Below, piece after piece: positions 25,740-32,771 of a DNA stretch of 64,000 nucleotides. The notes under the pieces are model-generated. The model made no database searches. It saw only the letters and a program-made list of their open reading frames with translations, and was not told where the DNA came from. Position numbers and translations under genes: made by a program. Each line of letters begins with the position of its first letter. The first letter of the stretch is position 1. Source of the DNA: a virus; the IMG/VR virus record IMGVR_UViG_3300023296_000646, positions 1 to 64,000 of that record. One strand, 5' to 3'.

Positions 25740-25824
25740 TTGTTTCTCTTTTTCTCTGAAGCAATTAAGTGACTTCAATATAGATTTGTGTCGTGTTACA
25801 CTATAGTAATAGGTATTCGTTAGT

Positions 25825-25833
25825 TATAAGTAT
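25825..25833 (-). promoter_or_regulatory. Putative late promoter element ATACTTATA for scaffold and capsid
   Basis: Gene-strand ATACTTATA, about 85 bases before the scaffold ATG in the gap after the bS21 gene. It is the C variant of the recurrent ATAYTTATA element, also seen at 55658 and at 47325 on the plus strand. Confidence 0.5.
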
Positions 25834-25864
25834 ACACGATATTAACAGAAAATTAAAATACTTT

Positions 25865-26086
25865 TTAATATTTTAGATTATTTGAATATTTTTTTGAACG
25901 CAGCTTGGAGATCGATCGCTCCTTGCGCTTCTTATCAGACGGTTTCTGAAATTCCATTCTCTGTTTGTATTCTAAGAGAATTTTGGAATTTTTTACTTTC
26001 TTCTTAAAAATAGATAGTGCTATGTCTAATCTACCATTTCTAACGGTCACACCAACACCGTTTCCTTTACTATAATGCTTTCCCAT
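25865..26086 (-). CDS. rpsU: Phage-encoded ribosomal protein bS21
   Basis: A 73-residue basic protein matching bacterial bS21 in order: VGVTVRNGRLDIALSIFKKK (strand and first helix), then EYKQRMEFQKPSDKKRKERS and SKLRSKKY. The diagnostic F-x-K-P-S followed by a Lys/Arg-rich helix is intact. bS21 sits on the small subunit near the mRNA exit and anti-Shine-Dalgarno, and affects initiation. Phages with bS21 genes are known, and the proteins are thought to enter host ribosomes. Here it lies inside the late head block, between small head proteins and the scaffold gene. That position suggests production during the capsid phase. It has a short extra N-terminus (MGKHYSKGNG) relative to most bacterial forms. 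Confidence 0.85.
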   Translation of the reverse strand: MGKHYSKGNGVGVTVRNGRLDIALSIFKKKVKNSKILLEYKQRMEFQKPSDKKRKERSISKLRSKKYSNNLKY

Positions 26087-26131
26087 ATTACTTAACCTTT
26101 ACGTCCATTTATAAAACCTTCCAACTAATTG

Positions 26132-26461
26132 TTATTTATTTTTTCCAGTGAATACACTATCTTTAGATGCGGCTACGATATAACGTAACTTATAATACTT
26201 CTTTTCACCAGGAGTTAGAAGTTTGTTCATGCGTTTCATCTTAGCTTGGGCATCAGCATACTCTTCAAAGATATTTTCTCCATCAGGAACTTTTATTCCA
26301 GTAAGATCTCTTACGTTACGTATATTCTTCTCACCGATTGAACCTCCTGATAAGACTACTGCGAATTTCGTAACTGAGTCTACTGCTTCATTTAGCGATC
26401 CTAATTTCATTCCAGATGCTATCTGTTCTGATAGAAGTTCTATTGTTGTTTTAGTTTTCAT
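26132..26461 (-). CDS. Putative internal head protein with capsid-targeting leader (109 residues)
   Basis: Begins MKTKTTIELLSEQIASGMKL and then GSLNEAVDS; L23-N24-E25 followed by Ala fits a prohead-protease cut site. The 104-residue neighbour at 26534 has nearly the same first 26 residues but a different body, as expected for a removable N-terminal leader like the capsid-targeting sequences of T4 internal proteins. The predicted mature part (~84 residues) is mixed alpha/beta and ends in a Lys-rich helix (KYYKLRYIVAASKDSVFTGK). It lies in the head block near the protease gene. Enzymatic function, if any, is not visible. The cargo role is inferred from leader, cut site and position. Confidence 0.6.
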   Translation of the reverse strand: MKTKTTIELLSEQIASGMKLGSLNEAVDSVTKFAVVLSGGSIGEKNIRNVRDLTGIKVPDGENIFEEYADAQAKMKRMNKLLTPGEKKYYKLRYIVAASKDSVFTGKNK

Positions 26462-26462
26462 A

Positions 26463-26534
26463 TTATTTAATATACGATTTAATTACTTTTACGATACCAT
26501 CCGTAAGATCTAGGAAATCTATGTAATCTAGCAT
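26463..26534 (-). CDS. Micro-ORF (23 residues) fitted exactly between two leader-tagged genes
   Basis: Starts at the ATG of a TAATG overlap with the stop of the 104-residue gene and ends TAA one base before the ATG of the 109-residue gene. The product is MLDYIDFLDLTDGIVKVIKS plus YIK, one amphipathic helix. The exact fit supports translation, at least as a coupling leader; a peptide function is unproven. Confidence 0.4.
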   Translation of the reverse strand: MLDYIDFLDLTDGIVKVIKSYIK

Positions 26535-26848
26535 TAGTACTCGTTCATTATCAATCGAAAGAATTCTTCAGAAAGATTACTTTCGTTAAATTTTGCATTT
26601 GGTCTGGTAGGGTGATCATTAGATAAAGTTATCTGGTACCAAACTGTACTAGAAGTATTACCATTAGAATGGTACACAATTAGTATTTTAGTAACTTTGA
26701 ATGTACCACCTAGTGAAGTCTTACCCTTGTCACCTACAGTAATTTCTCTAGGTACTCCTTTAGGGTATGCAGCTTCGTTAAACGATGTTAATCTCATACC
26801 ACCTGAAATTTGCTCTGATAGAAGTTCTATTGATGTTTTAGTTTTCAT
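26534..26848 (-). CDS. Putative internal head protein with capsid-targeting leader (104 residues)
   Basis: Begins MKTKTSIELLSEQISGGMRL then TSFNEAAY; F23-N24-E25 before Ala occupies the same place as LNE in the paralogue at 26132. The body is a small beta-rich domain (GGTFKVTKILIVYHSNG, VWYQITLSND) ending KFNESNLSEEFFRLIMNEY. That body resembles the 98-residue protein at 52246, whose end is KFKESNAGQTFLDLIRDTY but whose leader is different. So the same domain is joined to two different leaders in this phage. It lies two bases after the 223-residue head gene. Confidence 0.6.
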   Translation of the reverse strand: MKTKTSIELLSEQISGGMRLTSFNEAAYPKGVPREITVGDKGKTSLGGTFKVTKILIVYHSNGNTSSTVWYQITLSNDHPTRPNAKFNESNLSEEFFRLIMNEY

Positions 26849-26849
26849 A

Positions 26850-27521
26850 TTACTTGATTACCCAATCTTTTGTTTTACCATCAAAGATCACATTGAAATT
26901 TCTGAAATGTGATTTGAATTGTTTTATCTTTGAATGTGATATTACATCCCATTCGTCTTCTCCACCGTCATCTGTATAATATACTAGCACGTCACCAAAT
27001 TTAGATGCCATTCCAAGTAGATTTTTAAACCACGCAGTTTTTGCTAATTTCTTCACATATGCTACATTTATTTCTGATATTCGTTCAGGACCACCATGAA
27101 TAATTCTTGCTTCTTCTAACGCATCTGCATGTTCAGACAAATCCTTAATTTCAAAATACCTTCCTAGAACATGTCCCATATCATCAAACAGGGCGTTCAT
27201 TCTATTTTCCAATTTGATTGCATCCTGAGATGTTTTAATGAATTCCTCGTTGAACTTCTTAAGTTCCTTCATATTTCTTTTTATTGTAACTTGATCAAAC
27301 CAATCATCGGCCTCGTTCATTGTAAACGCTTCTGCCGCATTTGCAACTGTTCCAAGTTCTTTTGCAATTTCAGATAATGAATGGCTGCGTTCTAATCTTT
27401 TACCATATTCTGCATATGTTGCAACTAGACGTAAAAAGCCGTTTTTAGCTTCTTCGCTAAGTACTGGGCCTTCTATATCCTTTAGTTGGGCTTCTGTTAA
27501 AAAGAAATCTTTTAAGTTCAT
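26850..27521 (-). CDS. Putative prohead-associated protein (223 residues)
   Basis: A longer frame reaches 27587, but the ATG at 27521 is preferred because the longer version overlaps the protease gene and lacks the leader-like start. From 27521 the protein begins MNLKDFFLTEAQLKDIEGPV followed by LSEEAKNG. L8-T9-E10 and L21-S22-E23 fit prohead-protease sites, and a short hydrophobic leader before LTE recalls T4 capsid-targeting leaders. The body is helical (residues ~25-130) followed by an alpha/beta end (WFKNLLGMASKFGDVLVYYT, FRNFNVIFDGKTKDWVIK). No known enzyme motif is seen. It lies 17 bases after the protease gene. Confidence 0.6.
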   Translation of the reverse strand: MNLKDFFLTEAQLKDIEGPVLSEEAKNGFLRLVATYAEYGKRLERSHSLSEIAKELGTVANAAEAFTMNEADDWFDQVTIKRNMKELKKFNEEFIKTSQDAIKLENRMNALFDDMGHVLGRYFEIKDLSEHADALEEARIIHGGPERISEINVAYVKKLAKTAWFKNLLGMASKFGDVLVYYTDDGGEDEWDVISHSKIKQFKSHFRNFNVIFDGKTKDWVIK

Positions 27522-27538
27522 CTTAGTTTCTCTAATTG

Positions 27539-28153
27539 TTATTGTAGTTCCATTAAGATATTTCTCATAATATCTTGTGATCTGCAATATTCGTTACACA
27601 TATATCGTTCTTCATCAGTGATTCCAACAGATTCATTTACCGGGGTTAGAAACGCCCCATGCGTGCTTGGATTTGATACGAAATCAAATGCAATTAGTTC
27701 AAAGTCGTCCTGAACTTCTAGTGTTCCTTCACCTAGTGGGCGTACTGATCCCATTCCCCTGCTACTAATACCCAATGTGATATTACTTTCAAACAATTTC
27801 TTAAGAATGTTTCCGCTTGGGGTTGGGAGAACCTCAATGGTACCAATAACATCATCACCTTTAAAATGAATCTCCTTTACGTTATGTGATACGTTTTTTA
27901 AGTTTACAACAGATGATTCCGGATGATCTAATTCACCAAGCGCATTTCTGTTAGATACAAAATTTTGGTGATACTTACGTACCTCTCTTACGAGAATATC
28001 TTTTGGATATATTCTTCCATTTTGATTTTTTGCGTCTGCTCTTTGAAGAACTCCGTTTACAATAAACATTCCATTACCATCTTCAGTAATAGCTTCATTC
28101 ATTGACTGAACTTCAAATTGAAACGGCATATATTCTAATAGTAGTTTTTTCAT
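27539..28153 (-). CDS. Prohead core protease, gp21-like
   Basis: A 204-residue protein, close to T4 gp21 (212). Family features visible are NQNGRIYPKDILVREV, the catalytic His in GELDHPE (H77), the catalytic Ser in ITLGISSRGMG (S130 or S131), and FELIAFDFVSNPST with D157. The enzyme cuts scaffold, capsid propeptide and internal proteins after L/I-x-E inside the prohead before DNA packaging. Possible self-processing sites are MNE 18-20 near the N-terminus and VNE 172-174 near the C-terminus. It is surrounded by candidate substrates. The motif set makes this a firm call. Confidence 0.92.
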   Translation of the reverse strand: MKKLLLEYMPFQFEVQSMNEAITEDGNGMFIVNGVLQRADAKNQNGRIYPKDILVREVRKYHQNFVSNRNALGELDHPESSVVNLKNVSHNVKEIHFKGDDVIGTIEVLPTPSGNILKKLFESNITLGISSRGMGSVRPLGEGTLEVQDDFELIAFDFVSNPSTHGAFLTPVNESVGITDEERYMCNEYCRSQDIMRNILMELQ

Positions 28154-28157
28154 AGTG

Positions 28158-28331
28158 TTAAACCCATGTCCCCCTTTTCTTAAACAAATCGAAAAATATT
28201 GCTGCTATCTCCTTCCTAATAAACTTACGAAGTACTTCAAAATCAGCTGAGTCTAATTCCTCATTCAATAGTGAGTTACTAGATAGTTCTTCTCTAACTA
28301 ATTGTTCTATTTGAGTTTTAGTTATTTTCAT
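28158..28331 (-). CDS. Small late head-type protein (57 residues)
   Basis: Starts at the ATG 28331, inside the end of the upstream gene (14-base overlap), and stops five bases before the protease ATG. It begins MKITKTQIEQLVREELSSNS with LLNEELDS after it (a possible LNE site at 22-24), then LRKFIRKEIAAIFFDLFKKR and GTWV. The start K-I-T-K-x-x-I-x-x-L-V-R-E-E-L is a common opening of small T4-like head proteins, and the I-A-A-I-F-F-D-L-F-K-K-R ending also looks familiar from that group. A core component analogous to T4 gp67 or gp68 is possible by position. Confidence 0.65.
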   Translation of the reverse strand: MKITKTQIEQLVREELSSNSLLNEELDSADFEVLRKFIRKEIAAIFFDLFKKRGTWV

Positions 28332-29217
28332 GTGGATCTATTGTTGCTAATTTATCGTAATATTCTGGATCTTCAACTAAATGATCTAACGCAATTTCTG
28401 CAGCTATATTTAAATTAGGAGTATGTTCTAATTCTACTTTAGTGCCAATTTTAAGTTGGCTGTGAATTTGATCTAAAGAAACACCATGCATATCTGCAAT
28501 TTCTTGTGGATTTTTTCCACTTGAAACTCCACCAGGAATTTCTTCTTCAGTTACAACTTCTGACAATTTAATAGAATGTCCAGATCTTACATAAATTTTA
28601 CGATCTTCATCATCAGTTCCAAGCGTTTTAATCACCTTAGATAAATTTTGCAATTCCTTTCTAATTGCAACTAAAGGTTTTACAATTTTACCAACTCCTT
28701 TAAGTTTTGTATCTGCAGATCCGTTTTGACCCCTGACTCCGGCTAATATGTCATCAATTACAATACTAAGATCATTTCTAAGTTTTCCAAGATCTTTATA
28801 TGTTGCACCTTCGTTTAGTTCTGAAGATTCATTTAAATTTTTATCTAATTTGTCATCCCAGTCTATATCCTGTTGGTAGATAAACTTACCATTACTAGCT
28901 TCATACTTTTCTCTAGGTTTAACTATTTTACTTATCGTATATGTTTTAATTCTTCCAGATCTTATAGATCTAACTTTAACCTTATCTCCAACCTTTCTAG
29001 CCTTACCTACCTTGTATGATTCGCTTAGTTTTGAAGATTCCTTTTTAGAATTCCAACGTTCGTCTATATCTGTAAATAGCTTCTGTTGTGAGCTTTCTGG
29101 CATATTATTAAATTTATCAGATCCAACCTTATCTAAAATTTGCATAATAAAATTATGATAATCAGATTGTTCGTTTGCAATTTCTTTAACTATTTGCTTT
29201 AATTTGCCTTTATTCAT
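28318..29217 (-). CDS. Modular head-core protein with C-terminal DUF5661-like domain
   Basis: A 299-residue protein that looks like small domains joined by prohead-protease sites: LSE 64-66, LNE 128-130, LNE 134-136 and LSE 218-220. Segment 1-66 is helical and starts MNKGKLKQIVKEIANEQSDY. Segment 67-127 is SH3-like (VGDKVKVRSIRSGRIKTYTI). Segment 137-217 is a helical bundle. Segment 221-299 matches the DUF5661 pattern (EIADMHGVSLDQIHSQLKIG, VELEHTPNLNIAAEIALDHL, EDPEYYDKL). It lies between the protease and portal genes, one base from the next gene. It may be a polyprotein packed in the core and cut into pieces. The domain boundaries are inferred; no function is known. Confidence 0.65.
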   Translation of the reverse strand: MNKGKLKQIVKEIANEQSDYHNFIMQILDKVGSDKFNNMPESSQQKLFTDIDERWNSKKESSKLSESYKVGKARKVGDKVKVRSIRSGRIKTYTISKIVKPREKYEASNGKFIYQQDIDWDDKLDKNLNESSELNEGATYKDLGKLRNDLSIVIDDILAGVRGQNGSADTKLKGVGKIVKPLVAIRKELQNLSKVIKTLGTDDEDRKIYVRSGHSIKLSEVVTEEEIPGGVSSGKNPQEIADMHGVSLDQIHSQLKIGTKVELEHTPNLNIAAEIALDHLVEDPEYYDKLATIDPHENN

Positions 29218-30011
29218 TATTTCATCTCCCTTAGATTTCTAGCTAGTTTAAGAATACGCTCACTAATCTTATTCATTTTAACATGAGTAGATTTCCAATA
29301 AGTATCTGGAGTTACTCCTGTTTCTGTTTTTAATTTTTTCAATTGTTTTACTGCGCGTTCTATTCTATATAACTTACCACTAATTTCCTTAATAGTCTTT
29401 CCAATTTTTTGTCTAGGAGATCGTGTTTCATCATTCTTAAGGGCTCTATACGAAACCTCGTTTAATTTAGATTTATTTTTCTTAGTTTGAGTTCCTATAA
29501 TTTTTTTTACGGCTCTGTATTCATCTACCATATCATTAAATCTGCGATATGATGATTTATCAATTACGTCCAATAACTTAAGGTCTATGATATTAGTTTG
29601 AAGCGCAAACATTGCGTTTGTTACCTTGCTGAAGTTATTGATATAATCTATATTACCTTTAGCTTCATTAATATTGTCTGCCTTGCCATGAATCTGCTTA
29701 GACACCGTTCCGTGAGCAATTCTAGCATCATCTGAATCTTTCTTTTTGCGACTCTTCTTTCCAGAAAATGCACCAGGAACATTATATCCTGCTACTGAAG
29801 CCTGAGCTGTCATTTCATCAACAGTTTCTTCATCAGTATCTTCTAATTGTCTTCTGACCATATACTTTGAAGTAATATCCTTTGCAGATTTTTCGTTTAA
29901 CCCAATAGATGCAAATAAACTCTCTACTGATTCTACAGTAGGAGTTTTTAATTTGGTATCTACCATTGAAAAAATCTTTTCTAGATTTTCCTTATTTACC
30001 TTTTGCGACAT
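29217..30011 (-). CDS. Modular head-core protein (264 residues)
   Basis: A mainly helical, Lys-rich protein with L/I-N-E sites at 38-40 (GLNEKS), 114-116 (INEAKG) and 183-185 (KLNEVS). These split it into four parts: 1-40, 41-116 (with a basic KKSRKKKDSD stretch), 117-185 (helical, TNAMFALQTNIIDLKLLDVI) and 186-264 (basic helices, LYRIERAVKQLKKLKTETG). The start overlaps the previous gene by 20 bases and the end overlaps the next by one. The regular placing of sites suggests maturation into several small basic peptides inside the head, as T4 core proteins are. No family is recognised. Confidence 0.6.
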   Translation of the reverse strand: MSQKVNKENLEKIFSMVDTKLKTPTVESVESLFASIGLNEKSAKDITSKYMVRRQLEDTDEETVDEMTAQASVAGYNVPGAFSGKKSRKKKDSDDARIAHGTVSKQIHGKADNINEAKGNIDYINNFSKVTNAMFALQTNIIDLKLLDVIDKSSYRRFNDMVDEYRAVKKIIGTQTKKNKSKLNEVSYRALKNDETRSPRQKIGKTIKEISGKLYRIERAVKQLKKLKTETGVTPDTYWKSTHVKMNKISERILKLARNLREMK

Positions 30012-30861
30012 GCTCTAACTCCTTTATAAGTTCATAAGCCATCATAACTGCGGTTACATGATTATCTTTAACAATTCTCCCGTGAGATGCAGTCTGTAGT
30101 TGCTTAATAGTTTCTTCTAATTTTATTATAGTTACACTATCATCAATCCTCTTTGATATAGCCTTTAAAACTAATTGAATTTTTGGAACTTCTGATTTTA
30201 TGTACTCACTTAACGAATTAGTATTTGATACGTTATTGATGTATTCCCTAAGAAGTTTCTTCTGACGACTGTCAAATGATTTGTATTTATCGTTGAATTT
30301 TTTAAGAAATACATACTGAGATAATTTTCTAGTATCAGCATCTTCTTTTGAAAACGCTTCCATAAGTGGATCTATTTTTGTCACCTTAGCAGACGAATCA
30401 CTTATAATAGATTCTATAATAGTTGTCTTAGATACAAATACATCCTTAGGTCTATATAATTTTGTACTAGTTGCGTTTTCAAACAACTTGTAAATTGATG
30501 CTAGCACTTTATATGAGGTAACCTGAGATCTAAAGAATTTATCAATATCATACGTATTCTTTATTTCCTTAATCAGTTCAAATTTTTCTAATCCTAATCT
30601 ACGTTCACTAAGTCTTTTACGAGCTCCTAGAACTGCATCTAAAATTCGTTCTGCCTTGATTTCAGATATAACTCGCTTTGAAAGAATCAAGTGATACATT
30701 TGAAGTTCTTTCCCAAGCTCAGTGCCTTTACCAAAATACTTAGATAAAATACCTTCTGCCAATGATTCTCTTCCACCAATTATATCTGCAGTAATTTGGC
30801 GCACAATCATTTCATACAAAAAACCAGTATTTTTATATTTTGAATGTCTTAGTTTTCTCAT
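29992..30861 (-). CDS. Conserved late head-block protein after the portal (289 residues)
   Basis: Begins MRKLRHSKYKNTGFLYEMIV and is almost wholly helical and basic, with phrases FGKGTELGKELQMYHLILSK, LGLEKFELIKEIKNTYDIDK and FFRSQVTSYKVLASIYKLFE. This pattern is familiar from uncharacterised proteins of environmental T4-like phages, where the opening M-R-K-L-x-H-x-K-Y-K-N-T-G is conserved. It has a candidate late promoter about 35 bases upstream and sits directly behind the portal gene. A role in the prohead core or portal vertex is plausible from position. It lacks the obvious internal protease sites of its neighbours, apart from a possible LSE near 217. Confidence 0.65.
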   Translation of the reverse strand: MRKLRHSKYKNTGFLYEMIVRQITADIIGGRESLAEGILSKYFGKGTELGKELQMYHLILSKRVISEIKAERILDAVLGARKRLSERRLGLEKFELIKEIKNTYDIDKFFRSQVTSYKVLASIYKLFENATSTKLYRPKDVFVSKTTIIESIISDSSAKVTKIDPLMEAFSKEDADTRKLSQYVFLKKFNDKYKSFDSRQKKLLREYINNVSNTNSLSEYIKSEVPKIQLVLKAISKRIDDSVTIIKLEETIKQLQTASHGRIVKDNHVTAVMMAYELIKELEHVAKGK

Positions 30862-30894
30862 AATTGTTTCTTACTTAATGCGTGCTAATTCTTT

Positions 30895-30903
30895 AATAAA
30901 TAT
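30895..30903 (-). promoter_or_regulatory. Possible late promoter element ATATTTATT
   Basis: Gene-strand ATATTTATT, one mismatch from the recurrent ATATTTATA, about 34 bases before the ATG at 30861 in the short gap after the portal gene. Weaker than the other sites. Confidence 0.35.
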
Positions 30904-30926
30904 CACCTTTGTTTCGATTACGATTA

Positions 30927-32711
30927 TTATATAATATTGCTCTCATCTAATAGTCCTTTAGAATTAAGATTAGCGCTATTCATTCCACCAATCAATCTTT
31001 TAATTTCATTCATTGAAATTGAATTTCTACCTATAGGGTCTCTTCCTAGTACATGCTTATCTGTAGCATACTTAGTTTGATTTCCTCTAGGTCTTCCACC
31101 CTGTTTATATTTTTCATCGTTTTCAAAATCTTCTGCATCTTCATCTTCTCCGGAGAATCCAGATACATCATCGCTATCTTCATCTTCTCCGTTAAATGGA
31201 TCTATTGCCTGACCACCAACTACATGTTGACCAGATTTTGCAGGATCATTTCCATCAGAATCTATCTGATCCAATCTATATTTGAATTTTGCATCGTTCA
31301 CTAATCTCAATCGTTCTCTAACAATATCGTCTTCAGATAGTTTGAAAATAGTTTCATAAATCCAATCTACTGACAACAGCTGTCCGGATTTAATATCATC
31401 ACCAAGTCGAACCTTTTCTTGCCAAATTCTAATTTGCTCCTGTTCGTACACGGTAGAAGACATCGCTAATTCCAATGAGAAGTCTATTAACTCCTTATCC
31501 GTGTATCCGTTTGCATATAAATGAACTATTGCTATTTTTGAAAGTTCAGATACAACAATTCTCTGAACCTTTCTAATACTTCTAGCAAATCTCATATCCT
31601 CTTGAGCTAATGTACCCTTTCCACTTGTATCTTCTTCATAGCCAAGATATGCTCTAGGAATTTTAAGACCTGCAAATAATTTCTTTTGTAGGTATTCAAT
31701 ATCCTCTACTGTTTGATATTCCAATCCAGGAAGATTTTCAATTGATGTGCCATCCTTAGTACCACGAACTGGAAGGTAGAAATCTTCTAACAGGTTTTGA
31801 ATGTTAAATTTTAAATTGTATTCACCTGTATTGGGATCCATCAGCGATGCCTTTTTAGTCTTTTGCATAAGACGCTGCATATATCCTTCTACATCCTTAG
31901 GAGGAATATTACCAATATCTACTTTATACATTCTACGTTCAGGAGCTCTAACGATTCTATGAACCATCATTGCGTCTTCCATAAGTTTTATTTGTTTCCA
32001 AATTCTACGTATGTTTTCAACAATAGCCTTTCCGTATGGAAGGAAATTTGAATCTGTACCCAATCTAAAATGGGCCATTTCGTAATCATCGTATGTAGTT
32101 GCTTGATTACTTGAATATGTTGTTGCTCCTGATATATCATGAATAAATCTAACAGCCTTAGGATCTTCTATATCGTATCCTTCTTCTCGTATTATCTCGT
32201 ATACTGAAAGTGGAATTACATCTATAACTCCAATTCCTTCTTCTATTTCTAGTTTTAAAAACAGATCACCATACTTACATAAATTTCTAATCCATGCAGA
32301 TAAATTGAAATTGATGTTTAGAATATCATAAAATAGATTATGAAGAATTTGCTTCACATCGTTATTAGATGTGGTAATTTTTAAGATTTGACCAAACTCA
32401 TCTTCCAATGAAGATTCTTCTGCATACATATCTATTGCTGATGCAATAATTGGATCAGCATCCATTCCTTCATAATCCCTGAATAGGTGGTATCTGGTTG
32501 CTTGAAATACTCCAGTTTGATCCCTACCTTGGGCGCCAGGAGTTCTATATATGGATGCATGTCTTTGCTTCCAACTACCCTTAGGCATTAGCTGACTACT
32601 ATTTGCGTCAAATACTTTTATTCCCTTTCCACTGCCCTTGCTTACTACACGAACTACAGATCCGTTTGAGAATAATCTTTTTAATCTTGCATTAAAGCTT
32701 TTGTTTGCCAT
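30927..32711 (-). CDS. Portal vertex protein, gp20-like
   Basis: A 594-residue protein (T4 gp20 has 524). Conserved portal blocks are visible: YHLFRDYEGMDADPIIASAI followed by DMYAEES, FNLSAWIRNLCKYGDLFLKL, the MVHRIVRAPERRMYKVDIGN segment, NTGEYNLKFNIQNLLEDFYL, and PGLEYQTVEDIEYLQKKLFA followed by LKIPRAYLG. The dodecameric portal initiates head assembly, anchors the terminase and passes DNA. The C-terminal ~90 residues are an acidic, disordered-looking extension (EDEDSDDVSGFSGEDEDAED), longer than in T4. It is followed by the head-core genes and preceded by the terminase gene. Confidence 0.95.
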   Translation of the reverse strand: MANKSFNARLKRLFSNGSVVRVVSKGSGKGIKVFDANSSQLMPKGSWKQRHASIYRTPGAQGRDQTGVFQATRYHLFRDYEGMDADPIIASAIDMYAEESSLEDEFGQILKITTSNNDVKQILHNLFYDILNINFNLSAWIRNLCKYGDLFLKLEIEEGIGVIDVIPLSVYEIIREEGYDIEDPKAVRFIHDISGATTYSSNQATTYDDYEMAHFRLGTDSNFLPYGKAIVENIRRIWKQIKLMEDAMMVHRIVRAPERRMYKVDIGNIPPKDVEGYMQRLMQKTKKASLMDPNTGEYNLKFNIQNLLEDFYLPVRGTKDGTSIENLPGLEYQTVEDIEYLQKKLFAGLKIPRAYLGYEEDTSGKGTLAQEDMRFARSIRKVQRIVVSELSKIAIVHLYANGYTDKELIDFSLELAMSSTVYEQEQIRIWQEKVRLGDDIKSGQLLSVDWIYETIFKLSEDDIVRERLRLVNDAKFKYRLDQIDSDGNDPAKSGQHVVGGQAIDPFNGEDEDSDDVSGFSGEDEDAEDFENDEKYKQGGRPRGNQTKYATDKHVLGRDPIGRNSISMNEIKRLIGGMNSANLNSKGLLDESNII

Positions 32712-32736
32712 TGTAATACTAGGTTGTTTGTCAGTT

Positions 32737-32745
32737 TATAAATAT
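32737..32745 (-). promoter_or_regulatory. Putative late promoter element ATATTTATA for the portal gene
   Basis: Gene-strand ATATTTATA, about 26 bases before the portal ATG, in the 60-base gap after the terminase stop. No obvious Shine-Dalgarno follows. Confidence 0.55.
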
Positions 32746-32771
32746 ATGCACAAGTTAATTAGCCTAAAATA

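Noticed and set aside
27522-27587. N-terminal extension of the 223-residue head gene
   Set aside because: It would overlap the protease gene by 49 bases, and the shorter start at 27521 gives a leader-like N-terminus.
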